Positions 1-8,154 of a stretch of 52,253 nucleotides of DNA are shown here, piece by piece. A model generated the notes under the pieces. It ran no database searches. It saw only the letters and a program-made list of their open reading frames with translations, and was not told where the DNA came from. Positions within the stretch are counted from its first letter, which is position 1, and the number at the start of each line of letters is the position of its first letter. This DNA is from Firmicutes bacterium UBA4845. Its GTDB lineage: Bacteria > Bacillota > Clostridia > Tissierellales > Sedimentibacteraceae. The stretch lies in assembly GCA_002399975.1 (NCBI GenBank), contig DHER01000145.1, forward strand, positions 1-52,253, in the 5' to 3' direction. The translations under genes were made by a program, and so were the position numbers.

Positions 1-13
1 TTGTATGAAACTT

Positions 14-45
14 AAAACATTTACCTCAAAATGTAGGTGTGTTTT
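14..45 (-). terminator. Possible weak terminator after brnQ
   Basis: Just beyond the brnQ stop codon an imperfect hairpin can form: AAAACA pairs with TGTTTT and ACCT with AGGT around an 8-base loop, with a small internal bulge. The T-run after it is poor, so this is a candidate only. Confidence 0.3.
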
Positions 46-52
46 GCAATAT

Positions 53-1417
53 TTAATTTTCAAACATCATATTGTTCCGAGAGGCTATTACTTTGTAATT
101 TTCACCTATTCCGCCTTTTTTAGTAAATTTGCTTATTAATGTAAATATTATTGAGCCTACAATTGCCGGTATAATCCATCCGAAACCTGACTGAGACAGG
201 GGAAACATCTGTACCGCTCCAGTAAGGCTTGCCAATGCATTAATTCCAGTCATTTCTCCAAACAAGCTCAAACCTTCCATTAATGAAACGATAAATGCAC
301 CTACAACTGCTCCTGTATAAGTCCAATTATATTTAATCTTTTTATCAAATACAGATAATATAATTAATACGATGACAACAGGATAAATTGCTGTTAAAAC
401 AGGTACGGCTATAGCAATAATTTTTTCAACTCCCAGCAATGAAATAACGAAAGAAACCACTGTTGCTACTGTAACAACATACTTATATTTCAATTTTCCG
501 TCTGTAATTGTTTCAAAATAGTTTCCGCATGTTGACATAAGTCCCGTTGAAGTAGTTAAGCAAGCAAGAGCAACCGCAATACCCAAGGCAACTTTTCCAA
601 TATCCCCCAACAACAATTCCGTCATTCCTATCAAAAGCTCGGTTCTTGGAGTGTCTGCTGTATAATGTCCTCCAACTGTTGCTCCAGCATAAGTCAAACC
701 TCCATATACTAATGCAAGAAGAACAAAAGCAACTATGCCTACTCCTATTCCCGCTTTCAATTTTGTTTTTTCGTCTTTGTATCCTCTTCTTACAAGATCC
801 GTACTGACTATACCTGCCATTAATGTAGCGCCTAAAGCATCCATTGTTTGATATCCTTCCTTAAATCCATATGCAAACAATCCCGATGCACCAGTAGTAA
901 CCATTGGATCAGGTGGTGATATTATACTCTTAACTACAATTACAGCCAAAATGATTAATAAAACAGGTGTAAGGATATTTCCCACATAATCAATTACCTT
1001 ATTTGGATTGATTGCAATCCAAAGTGTTATTGCAAAAAATACTACCGACGTTATTATAATAGGAGTATCAGCACCAAACACCGGTTGAATAAATATTTCG
1101 TGAGTAGTTGCACCTGTCCTGGGAACTGCAAATAAAGGTCCAATCAATAATATAGCAAGTGCACCGATTATCTTTGCGAACTTTGGACTTACCCTCTTTC
1201 CTAAATCATCAGCCCTACCGCCTAATTTCAGCGTTACTAAAGTACCAAGTACAGGAAGCACAGGATCGGTAATTAGGAAGCCAATCATTGATTCAAACCA
1301 TTTATCTCCTGATAAAGTCCCCAGATAAGGAGGAAATATTAAATTCCCAGCTCCGAAAAATATTGCAAACAACGCAAAACCACAGGTAATAATATCTTTC
1401 TTTTTTATATCATTCAT
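53..1417 (-). CDS. brnQ: Branched-chain amino acid:cation symporter (BrnQ/LIVCS family)
   Basis: A 454-residue polytopic membrane protein made almost entirely of hydrophobic segments, about 12 of them. The N-terminus has the LIVCS-family hallmark, a GAGNLIFPP motif at about residues 23-31. Family members import leucine, isoleucine and valine with Na+ or H+ across the cytoplasmic membrane. The ATG at 1417 is preceded by AAAGGAA. The gene starts only 52 bases after buk ends, so it is probably the last gene of the ptb-ior-buk unit. That placement makes biological sense: the transporter would supply substrates for the oxidative branch encoded upstream. Assignment to the family is firm. The exact substrate (a branched-chain or another bulky hydrophobic amino acid) is inferred. 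Confidence 0.93.
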   Translation of the reverse strand: MNDIKKKDIITCGFALFAIFFGAGNLIFPPYLGTLSGDKWFESMIGFLITDPVLPVLGTLVTLKLGGRADDLGKRVSPKFAKIIGALAILLIGPLFAVPRTGATTHEIFIQPVFGADTPIIITSVVFFAITLWIAINPNKVIDYVGNILTPVLLIILAVIVVKSIISPPDPMVTTGASGLFAYGFKEGYQTMDALGATLMAGIVSTDLVRRGYKDEKTKLKAGIGVGIVAFVLLALVYGGLTYAGATVGGHYTADTPRTELLIGMTELLLGDIGKVALGIAVALACLTTSTGLMSTCGNYFETITDGKLKYKYVVTVATVVSFVISLLGVEKIIAIAVPVLTAIYPVVIVLIILSVFDKKIKYNWTYTGAVVGAFIVSLMEGLSLFGEMTGINALASLTGAVQMFPLSQSGFGWIIPAIVGSIIFTLISKFTKKGGIGENYKVIASRNNMMFEN

Positions 1418-1469
1418 ATTTTATTTTCCTTTCGAGGTTTTTTTAACTCTGTATTAAACAATTACCGTA

Positions 1470-2537
1470 CTATTCTGTATATTCCCTTGAAACTTCTTCT
1501 CCTCTTAAAACTCTTAAAGCTCCTAATGCTAAGGACTCCATTTCGTTTTCACCGGCCAATATTTCAACCGGCGCAATAAATTCCACCCTTTCTTTAATCC
1601 ACCCGGTAATCATTTTAGAATAGGCAATTCCTCCAGTCAATATAATTGCATCAACTTTTCCTTTTAAAACCGTTGAAAGTTCGCCTATGCCTTTTGATAT
1701 CTGATAGGCCATTGCTTCGTAAACCAACCTTGCTTTTTTATTTCCGGCTTCAATCATTTTTTCAACTTCTCTTGCATCCACGACTCCCAAATATCCTTTT
1801 AATCCGCCATTTCCGCTTAACATCTTCGTTACTTGCTTTTTATCATACTTTCCTGAAAAACAAAGATTAATTAACTCTCTACAATGGACTCTTCCGGATC
1901 TTTCAGGTGAAAACGGTCCCTCATCGTCCGATAAAATATCCACCAACCTGCCTTTCTCATAAACACCCAAAGACACTCCTCCGCCCATATGAGCTACTAT
2001 GAAATTCATTTCCTCAAGTTTCTTATGTCGTTTTTCCGCAGCCTTTATTGCCATTGCTCTTGAATTCAATACATGCGACGTACTTATCCTTGGAATAGCC
2101 GGCATGCCTGAAATTCTTGCTATATCACTTAATTCATCAACCTTGACTGAATCATAAATAAAAGCAGGTTTACCAATTAAGTTTGCAATTTCATATGCTA
2201 TTATCGCTCCAAGATTTGATGCATGTTCCATTAGGGGGCGGTTTTTTAATCTTTCAACCATTAAATCGTTTACCCTATATGCCCCAGCTTTAACAGGAGG
2301 AAGCATACCTCCTCTTCCAACAACTGCATCAAGCATACTCACATCATAACTGTTTTCCTTCAAAAAGGAAAGTACCATTTCTTTCCTCATTTGTAGCTGA
2401 TCAACTATTTTATCATATTTTCCTATTTCTTCAGTTGAATGTTCCAGCGTTTTTTCTAAAATTTCCTTTTCATCTTCATACAAAGCAATTTTGGTAGAAG
2501 TTGAACCGGGATTTATTGCTAATATTTTCAAACTCAT
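1470..2537 (-). CDS. buk: Butyrate kinase / branched-chain acyl kinase
   Basis: A 355-residue acetokinase-family (ASKHA fold) enzyme that converts acyl phosphate plus ADP to the free acid plus ATP in the cytoplasm. Its length is normal for butyrate kinases. The N-terminal phosphate-binding motif NPGSTSTKI lies at residues 9-17, and a glycine-rich AHMGGGVSLG motif near residue 185 is typical of the family. The ATG at 2537 follows AGGAGAG. It sits downstream of iorAB and upstream of brnQ, and with ptb at the head of the operon it completes the acyl-CoA to acid plus ATP route. With IorAB and BrnQ as neighbours, the natural substrate may be isobutyryl-, isovaleryl- or arylacetyl-phosphate rather than butyryl-phosphate. 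That substrate guess is inference. Confidence 0.93.
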   Translation of the reverse strand: MSLKILAINPGSTSTKIALYEDEKEILEKTLEHSTEEIGKYDKIVDQLQMRKEMVLSFLKENSYDVSMLDAVVGRGGMLPPVKAGAYRVNDLMVERLKNRPLMEHASNLGAIIAYEIANLIGKPAFIYDSVKVDELSDIARISGMPAIPRISTSHVLNSRAMAIKAAEKRHKKLEEMNFIVAHMGGGVSLGVYEKGRLVDILSDDEGPFSPERSGRVHCRELINLCFSGKYDKKQVTKMLSGNGGLKGYLGVVDAREVEKMIEAGNKKARLVYEAMAYQISKGIGELSTVLKGKVDAIILTGGIAYSKMITGWIKERVEFIAPVEILAGENEMESLALGALRVLRGEEVSREYTE

Positions 2538-2613
2538 TATTCTCTCCTGATTAAGTCATGCTGATTGATGGTGAATATAATAATTTTCTTTTTTTGTATA
2601 TGTTTCTTTATTT

Positions 2614-2648
2614 TAATGTTCAGGAGATAAGATATCTCCTGAACATTA
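2614..2648. repeat. Perfect 16-bp intercistronic hairpin between iorB and buk
   Basis: Arms at 2614-2629 and 2633-2648 are exact reverse complements around a 3-base loop. Read on the minus (operon) strand, no T-run follows, so it is not a textbook terminator for iorB. A short T-rich run exists only on the plus side, where no gene ends. A 3'-end stabilising or mRNA-processing element that sets different levels of ior and buk mRNA is a reasonable reading. Confidence 0.6.
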
Positions 2649-2678
2649 TTTTTAGCTCAAACCTTTTAGTCCTGATTT

Positions 2679-3248
2679 TTAAACTAAATCTATTCCAGTT
2701 TTTAAAGCTTTTAAATTTATATCAACAAGTTTTTCTTTAATATTGTCTTTTAATATTTTATCCCAATTAATTTCTTCAAGACCCATCAACTTTATGATTG
2801 TCCCTAAAAGAATAACGTTCATTACTTTGAGATTCCCAAGTTTTTCAGCTTCACTCGAAGCATCTATAACTGTTGTATCCGCATATTTTTTAAGAATCTC
2901 CACAGCATTTTTAGGATAATCTGCTTTGCCCGAAAGAATCGGCATTGATCCCATTTCGATATTGTTAACAACAATTTTTCCGTTAGGTTTCAGATAATTT
3001 AACCACCTTAAGGCTTCCATTTTTTCAAATGATATCAACATATCTGCTCCGCCAAGCTCAATTACAGGTGATTCAACCTTATCGCCGTATCTCACATGAG
3101 ATGATACAGAACCTCCTCTTTGACTCATACCGTGAATTTCGCTCATCTTAACATCATATCCGGCCTCCATAAGGCCCGTTGTTAAAAGTTTGCTGGCCAA
3201 TATTGTCCCTTGTCCGCCTACTCCAACTAATAAAATACTCTTTACCAT
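2679..3248 (-). CDS. iorB: Indolepyruvate ferredoxin oxidoreductase, beta subunit
   Basis: A 189-residue small (gamma-domain-type) subunit of the pyruvate:ferredoxin oxidoreductase superfamily. With IorA it oxidatively decarboxylates aryl- or other 2-oxoacids to acyl-CoA, CO2 and reduced ferredoxin. The N-terminal VGVGGQG motif and the central SEIHGMSQRGGSV stretch are characteristic. The start is the ATG at 3248, which shares its A with the TAA stop of iorA (TAATG), with AGGTGGGAGAA as ribosome site. A longer in-frame version beginning at 3314 would run back into iorA and is rejected. The overlap implies translational coupling and equal production of both subunits. Confidence 0.93.
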   Translation of the reverse strand: MVKSILLVGVGGQGTILASKLLTTGLMEAGYDVKMSEIHGMSQRGGSVSSHVRYGDKVESPVIELGGADMLISFEKMEALRWLNYLKPNGKIVVNNIEMGSMPILSGKADYPKNAVEILKKYADTTVIDASSEAEKLGNLKVMNVILLGTIIKLMGLEEINWDKILKDNIKEKLVDINLKALKTGIDLV

Positions 3249-5032
3249 TATTCTCCCACCTTTCCTATTGCTTTTACAGGACAAACCTGTGAACATACTG
3301 AACATCCCTTGCATGTATTGTAATCAATTGTTGATTTTTTAGTTTCTTTGTTGAAAGAAATTGCAGGGCAGCCTGTTCTTATACATGACTTACATCCTAT
3401 ACACTTATCATGATCTACAGCATATTTATCTGTATATGCACCACTAAATTCTTCTTTGTCCTCAGGTGAGAATTTCTTTAATGCGCATGGCCACCTTGTA
3501 ATGATCACTGATGGTTCATCAAGGCTTAAAGCCCAGTCAAGCGCATTATTTACAGCATTCAAATCATTCGGGTTTATTACTGCAATATTTTTAAACCCTA
3601 ATGCCTCCGCTATGGTTTTAATACTTAATTCATTAGTTTTCTCTCCCTGCAAAGTATATCCTGAACCGGGGTTTTCCTGATGTCCTGTCATACCTGTTAT
3701 ACGGTTGTCCAATATAATATTTATGGTGTTGCTCTTGTTATACGCTACGTCAATAAGTGAATTAATTCCTGTATGGAAGAATGTCGAATCTCCAAGTACT
3801 GACACAACCCTCATTTTATTATCTTTTTGTGAATCAAATATCTTCTGTGCACCATGTCCAAGACTTATGCTTGCACCCATGCATATAGTTGTGTCCATTG
3901 AATTATACGGTTCAGAAGACGCTAATGTATAGCACCCTATATCGCCTGATACCATAACATTTTTTCTCTTTCCCAACTGACTAAAGAGTCCTCTGTGAGG
4001 GCATCCTGCACAAAGCAGCGGGGGTCTTGCAACAACTTCTCTTTCATCATAATTAAAAGTGGGCATCGTTTTTCCATATACTGATTTTCTAATTATCTCT
4101 GGAAGCATTTCTCCATATGGAGGAAATACGTCTTTCCCCAAGCAGTTAAATCCTAACATCTTTACCTGATCCTCAATATATGAATCGTTTTCTTCTATTA
4201 CATAAACTTTATCCACTTTGGAACAAAATTCTTTTATTTTTTCCGTAGGAAGCGGATGCGAAAATCCTATCTTTAAATATGAAACCTTATCGCCAAATAC
4301 TTCTTTTGAATAATTGTAGCACATCCCTGATGCGATAACCCCAAGCTTAGTATCATTCCATTCAATAAAGTTTAAGTCCGTTGTATTTGAAAAGTCCAAT
4401 AATTTCTTTTGTCTCTCTTCAACGTTAACTCTTAGTTTTTTTGCAATTGCAGGAACAGTAACATATTTATTAACATTTTTTTTGTAAGGTATAATATCCC
4501 TTTCTTCTCTATCCTGACATTCAACAATACCCTTTGAATGACAGACCCTCGTAGTCATGCGAAGTAATACCGGAACATCATACTTCTCACTTAAATCTAA
4601 AGCCACTTTAGTAAAATCCTTTGCTTCATTACTGTCAGACGGTTCTAACATTGGAACTTTTGCAGCTTTTGCATAATTACGGTTATCCTGCTCGTTTTGT
4701 GATGAATGCTGTCCAGGTTCATCTGCCACCACAATAACCAGCCCTCCATATATGCCTGTATAGGAAACTGTAAACAAAGGATCAGCCGCAACATTTAACC
4801 CAACATGTTTCATTGCTGCCAAAGCCCTGGCTCCTGCTAAAGAAGCTCCTATTGTTGATTCCAAGGCAACCTTTTCATTCGGTGCCCATTCTGCTATTAT
4901 ATCTTTTTTATACAATGCAGCATTTTCCAAAATTTCAGTACTTGGTGTACCCGGGTATGCTGCTGCAAATCTTACGCCTGCCTCATATGCTCCCCGAGCA
5001 ATTGCTTCGTTACCTGTCATTAATTTTTTCAT
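3248..5032 (-). CDS. iorA: Indolepyruvate ferredoxin oxidoreductase, alpha subunit
   Basis: A 594-residue catalytic subunit. The N-terminal pyrimidine-binding domain is followed by a TPP-binding domain, visible as GDSTFF and, about 25 residues later, ILDN. A C-terminal two-cluster ferredoxin domain carries the cysteine patterns CIGCKSC...CP and CKGCSVC...CP. The enzyme oxidises 2-oxoacids from transaminated aromatic (and in some relatives branched or aliphatic) amino acids to acyl-CoA and passes electrons to ferredoxin. The ATG at 5032 follows AGGAAG. It lies 20 bases after ptb and overlaps iorB by one base. Operon partners Ptb and Buk suggest the acyl-CoA is used for substrate-level phosphorylation rather than by an ADP-forming synthetase, as in archaea. 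Confidence 0.94.
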   Translation of the reverse strand: MKKLMTGNEAIARGAYEAGVRFAAAYPGTPSTEILENAALYKKDIIAEWAPNEKVALESTIGASLAGARALAAMKHVGLNVAADPLFTVSYTGIYGGLVIVVADEPGQHSSQNEQDNRNYAKAAKVPMLEPSDSNEAKDFTKVALDLSEKYDVPVLLRMTTRVCHSKGIVECQDREERDIIPYKKNVNKYVTVPAIAKKLRVNVEERQKKLLDFSNTTDLNFIEWNDTKLGVIASGMCYNYSKEVFGDKVSYLKIGFSHPLPTEKIKEFCSKVDKVYVIEENDSYIEDQVKMLGFNCLGKDVFPPYGEMLPEIIRKSVYGKTMPTFNYDEREVVARPPLLCAGCPHRGLFSQLGKRKNVMVSGDIGCYTLASSEPYNSMDTTICMGASISLGHGAQKIFDSQKDNKMRVVSVLGDSTFFHTGINSLIDVAYNKSNTINIILDNRITGMTGHQENPGSGYTLQGEKTNELSIKTIAEALGFKNIAVINPNDLNAVNNALDWALSLDEPSVIITRWPCALKKFSPEDKEEFSGAYTDKYAVDHDKCIGCKSCIRTGCPAISFNKETKKSTIDYNTCKGCSVCSQVCPVKAIGKVGE

Positions 5033-5052
5033 ATCTTCCTCCTATTAAACAT

Positions 5053-5955
5053 TTAAACAGCCGACGCTGATAAAACCAGCGATAAATATTTTTCTTCAGA
5101 TGATGATCCTCTTGAGGTTACTACAATAGGAACCTTTGCACCCACTATCATTCCTGCCATCTTACCTTGTGCCAACTCAATTATTGCTTTGCATAAGATA
5201 TTCCCGGATGTTATGTTTGGAGCAACTAATATGTCCGCTTTTCCTGTAACCGGACTTGTATATCCCTTTACTTTTGCTGATTCCTTGTTCATTGTCAAGT
5301 CAAAGGATATTGGTCCTTCAACTATGCAGTCTTTAATTTCACCTGATAAATTCATCTTTTTCAGTATATCTGCATCAACAGTTTCAGGCATTTTAGGATT
5401 AACATTTTCCACCGCTGCCAACACTGCTACCTTCGGTTTTTCATATCCCATAGCTAAAAACACATCCACTGCATTTTCAATTATCTGTTTTTTCTCTTCC
5501 GCGTTGGGATACATCATCATACCGCCGTCAGTTATTGCTATAAGTTTATGATAGCTTGGAATCTGAAGAATAGCAACATGGGACATTCCCTTGCCTGTTC
5601 TCAATCCCTTTTCTTTATTTACTGCCGCCTTTAATAAATCTGCTGTCTGAAGTTTACCTTTCATTATGAAATCTGCCCTACCCTGATTAACCAGTTCAAC
5701 TGATTTTTCTGCAGCTTCGGCATCATTTTCAACATGAATTATTTTGTTTTCATTGAACTTAACATTTAGATGTGCAAGTATCTCCATTATTTTGGTTTTG
5801 TTGCCTATGAGCACAGGTTCAACTATGCCATCCTTTGACGCTTTAAATACAGCTTCCAAAGTATGTTCATCATGAGCCGCCGCAACAGCAACTCTTGCTA
5901 AGGAGCTTTTACTTTTAAGTTTTTCAATTAATCCGTCAAAATTTTTAAACTCCAT
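5053..5955 (-). CDS. ptb: Phosphate butyryltransferase (acyl-CoA phosphotransferase)
   Basis: A 300-residue enzyme of the phosphate acetyl/butyryltransferase family, which exchanges CoA for phosphate on an acyl-CoA to give acyl phosphate for Buk. Typical features are the MKGKLQTADLLKA stretch, TDGGMMMYPN, and the C-terminal AKVPIVVTSRGSS segment. The start chosen is the ATG at 5955 behind AAAGGAGG. A further in-frame ATG at 6015 would place 20 extra residues on top of the sigma-54 promoter, and family members do not have them. It is the first gene of the operon ptb-iorA-iorB-buk-brnQ. Control is probably by the PrpR-like activator encoded just upstream. Confidence 0.93.
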   Translation of the reverse strand: MEFKNFDGLIEKLKSKSSLARVAVAAAHDEHTLEAVFKASKDGIVEPVLIGNKTKIMEILAHLNVKFNENKIIHVENDAEAAEKSVELVNQGRADFIMKGKLQTADLLKAAVNKEKGLRTGKGMSHVAILQIPSYHKLIAITDGGMMMYPNAEEKKQIIENAVDVFLAMGYEKPKVAVLAAVENVNPKMPETVDADILKKMNLSGEIKDCIVEGPISFDLTMNKESAKVKGYTSPVTGKADILVAPNITSGNILCKAIIELAQGKMAGMIVGAKVPIVVTSRGSSSEEKYLSLVLSASAV

Positions 5956-5990
5956 AATCCCTCCTTTAGGTTTTATATCACTCTTTATAA

Positions 5991-6008
5991 ATGCAATAAC
6001 CATGCCAA
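5991..6008 (-). promoter_or_regulatory. Sigma-54 (-24/-12) promoter of the ptb operon
   Basis: On the minus strand the sequence TTGGCATGGTTATTGCAT matches the sigma-54 consensus TTGGCACG-N4-TTGCA at all but one position of the conserved blocks. The invariant GG (6006-6005) and GC (5994-5993) are separated by the required 10 bases. Transcription would start near 5981, about 26 bases before the ptb ATG. The adjacent gene encodes a sigma-54 activator with GAFTGA, so the pair fits well. Confidence 0.85.
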
Positions 6009-6042
6009 TAACCAAGTCAAAATAAAAAAATTGTCGAATTCA

Positions 6043-6057
6043 TTGTTAAATTAACAA
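6043..6057. promoter_or_regulatory. Candidate upstream activator site (palindrome)
   Basis: TTGTTAA-A-TTAACAA is a perfect 7-bp inverted repeat centred about 69 bases upstream of the predicted start of the sigma-54 transcript, between the activator gene and its presumed target. It could be the binding site of the HTH domain of the activator. AT-richness makes chance palindromes fairly common, so support is moderate. Confidence 0.4.
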
Positions 6058-6138
6058 AAGAAAAGCCCAAGACAAATTTTTGCTTCTATTATTAGCCTTA
6101 AATATACCTCCTTTTGTTCATTTCTTTGGACATAAGTT

Positions 6139-8058
6139 TTATTTTTTTGACATGCCTTTGCTGCTGTTTATTTTATTCCACAAGGATGAACGACTTATAC
6201 CTAAAACCTTTGCGATATCGTTTTTTGTCATCCCTTGACTTTCCAACATTTCAATAACCTTTAATTCTACATACCTGTTAATTTCTTTTAAATCCAATCT
6301 CATATCCTCCGGTTTATTGGACGTAACATTGCCTTTGCTGATTATATCCTCATAATCTTTGCCATTGCCGTTTAAATCCAGTTCCCCAAATAAAACGTAT
6401 CTTTCAGAAACGTTTCTAAGCTCCCTAACATTGCCCGGCCACGTATAGCTTAACAGCACTTTCTGTAATTTATTACTGATATCAGGTTCTTTATGATCTT
6501 CGGAGTACATACATACAAAATTCTTAAAAATAGGCAGTATATCCATCTTCCGTTCTCGCAGAGGTGGTATGTGAAGCTCTAAAATATTCAACCTATAAAA
6601 CAAATCACTTCTGAAACTTCCATTGTTAACCTTTTCCTTCAAGCTTTCGTTAGCAGCGGCTATTACTCTTACATTCAAAGGTATTATATAATCCGAACCT
6701 ATTCGCATTACTTCCTTTTCTTCCAGAACACGCAGGAGCTTTGTCTGGAGATTTAATGATACGTTATTTATTTCATCCAGAAATATAGTCCCTCCGTGAG
6801 CAAGTTCGAACAATCCAGGTTTTCCTCCCTTTCGAGCACCTGTAAAAGCCCCTTCTTCATATCCGAAAAGTTCGCTCTCCAGAAGGCTTTCTGTTAATGC
6901 AGCACAATTAACTGCAACAAACGGTTCATCGGATCTTTCGCTCATATTGTGTATGCTTTGAGCTAGCATTTCCTTGCCGGTGCCGCTTTCTCCGTAAAGC
7001 ATAACCGTACTGTCTGAACTTCCTATGCGTACGGCTTTTGATAATGTGGACTTCATGGCAGGATCATATGCTATTATATCATTAATTTTATATTTTGTAG
7101 TTAAACCCTTTTTATTAAGCTCATACCTGATTTTCTTTTCGAGACTTTGAAGTTTTGTGATGTCCTGAAAAGAACAAAGCACGCCTATGAATTTACCTTC
7201 TGATTCCATTGTAGAAATGTTTGCTGCAACAACTATATTTCTTATATTTATTATTTCGTTATATTTATTATTGTCAGGCTTTTTATTTTTAAGTCCTTCC
7301 GTCATCAGCGAAAGTTCAGGAAATACATCCAATAATTTTTTCTCCAGCACTTCATTGCTGCTTTTATTTAAAAGTTCTTCAGCTCTTTCATTGAACAACA
7401 TAATTTGTCCTTCTGCATTAATAGCTATTACAGCATCATGTACATGATCAAGTATACTTTTTAATACGTTGTTACTATACTTTTGTTCGTGTACATTATT
7501 AACAATTTCCCACGTTTGAGAAACTACATCCCTTATGGTCTCGTCGCTGGAAGTTATATTCACATAATCCATATTAAAGCTTTTGGCATAACTGCAGGGA
7601 ATCCCTCCCCCAATTATGACTATCTTATCATGTATGCTTTTATATTTTGAGACTACACCTTCAATTTCCTCAACCTTATTATACTTTTCCATTATCAATT
7701 CAGAACAAATCAAATTTTTCCATTCCTCATAATTAAATTCGTCAAATCCTGACAACACAAGGACTAATTTTTTTTTATATTTTCTTGCAGTCATTATTGC
7801 ATGCAAAACATCCTGAGTATATATTCTCAAATTTATAACAGGTACTTTAACTTTCCCAAATGTATGATGATAACCGCCGCTTCTGGCAATTATAGCTTCG
7901 GCTCCATTTTTTTCCAGGTCTTTTCCTTGTTCATTAATTCGCTCTGAATCAAGAATATCCATAATAATTTTTCCGTTCTTTATATCTTCAGGATAGATAC
8001 TTTCAATGGTTTCTTTAAGTTCTTCGCTGTTAGCCAAAATTCCAATCCTTCTGTCCAC
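6139..8058 (-). CDS. PrpR-like sigma-54-dependent transcriptional activator (PrpR_N-PAS-AAA-HTH)
   Basis: A 639-residue enhancer-binding protein. Residues about 5-190 look like the PrpR N-terminal sensory domain (AIIARSGGYHHTF near 56-67), followed by a PAS domain (about 195-305) and an AAA+ core. The core has Walker A GESGTGKE at 356-363, the sigma-54 contact loop GAFTGA at 403-408 and Walker B GTIFLDEI at 423-430. A Fis-type HTH ends the protein (NDIAKVLGISRSSLWNKI). The start is a GTG at 8058 behind AAGGGAGTG. Relatives sense small organic acids, acyl-CoA intermediates or phosphorylated compounds and activate catabolic operons. With a sigma-54 promoter directly downstream before ptb, its likely target is the ptb-ior-buk-brnQ operon. 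The inducer is unknown. Confidence 0.9.
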   Translation of the reverse strand: MDRRIGILANSEELKETIESIYPEDIKNGKIIMDILDSERINEQGKDLEKNGAEAIIARSGGYHHTFGKVKVPVINLRIYTQDVLHAIMTARKYKKKLVLVLSGFDEFNYEEWKNLICSELIMEKYNKVEEIEGVVSKYKSIHDKIVIIGGGIPCSYAKSFNMDYVNITSSDETIRDVVSQTWEIVNNVHEQKYSNNVLKSILDHVHDAVIAINAEGQIMLFNERAEELLNKSSNEVLEKKLLDVFPELSLMTEGLKNKKPDNNKYNEIINIRNIVVAANISTMESEGKFIGVLCSFQDITKLQSLEKKIRYELNKKGLTTKYKINDIIAYDPAMKSTLSKAVRIGSSDSTVMLYGESGTGKEMLAQSIHNMSERSDEPFVAVNCAALTESLLESELFGYEEGAFTGARKGGKPGLFELAHGGTIFLDEINNVSLNLQTKLLRVLEEKEVMRIGSDYIIPLNVRVIAAANESLKEKVNNGSFRSDLFYRLNILELHIPPLRERKMDILPIFKNFVCMYSEDHKEPDISNKLQKVLLSYTWPGNVRELRNVSERYVLFGELDLNGNGKDYEDIISKGNVTSNKPEDMRLDLKEINRYVELKVIEMLESQGMTKNDIAKVLGISRSSLWNKINSSKGMSKK

Positions 8059-8154
8059 TAAATCACTCCCTTAGAAATAAAATATCATTATTTCATATAA
8101 ACATACATTCCTTTGGTTAACAATAAATATCTGCAGCAAATACATTTATAAAAC

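Noticed and set aside
3249..3314. Longer iorB starting at 3314
   Set aside because: It overlaps 66 bases of iorA's ferredoxin domain, whereas ATG at 3248 forms a TAATG junction with a good ribosome site.
5956..6015. Longer version of ptb starting at 6015
   Set aside because: It would overlap the sigma-54 promoter, and the ATG at 5955 has a clear ribosome site and the usual family N-terminus.
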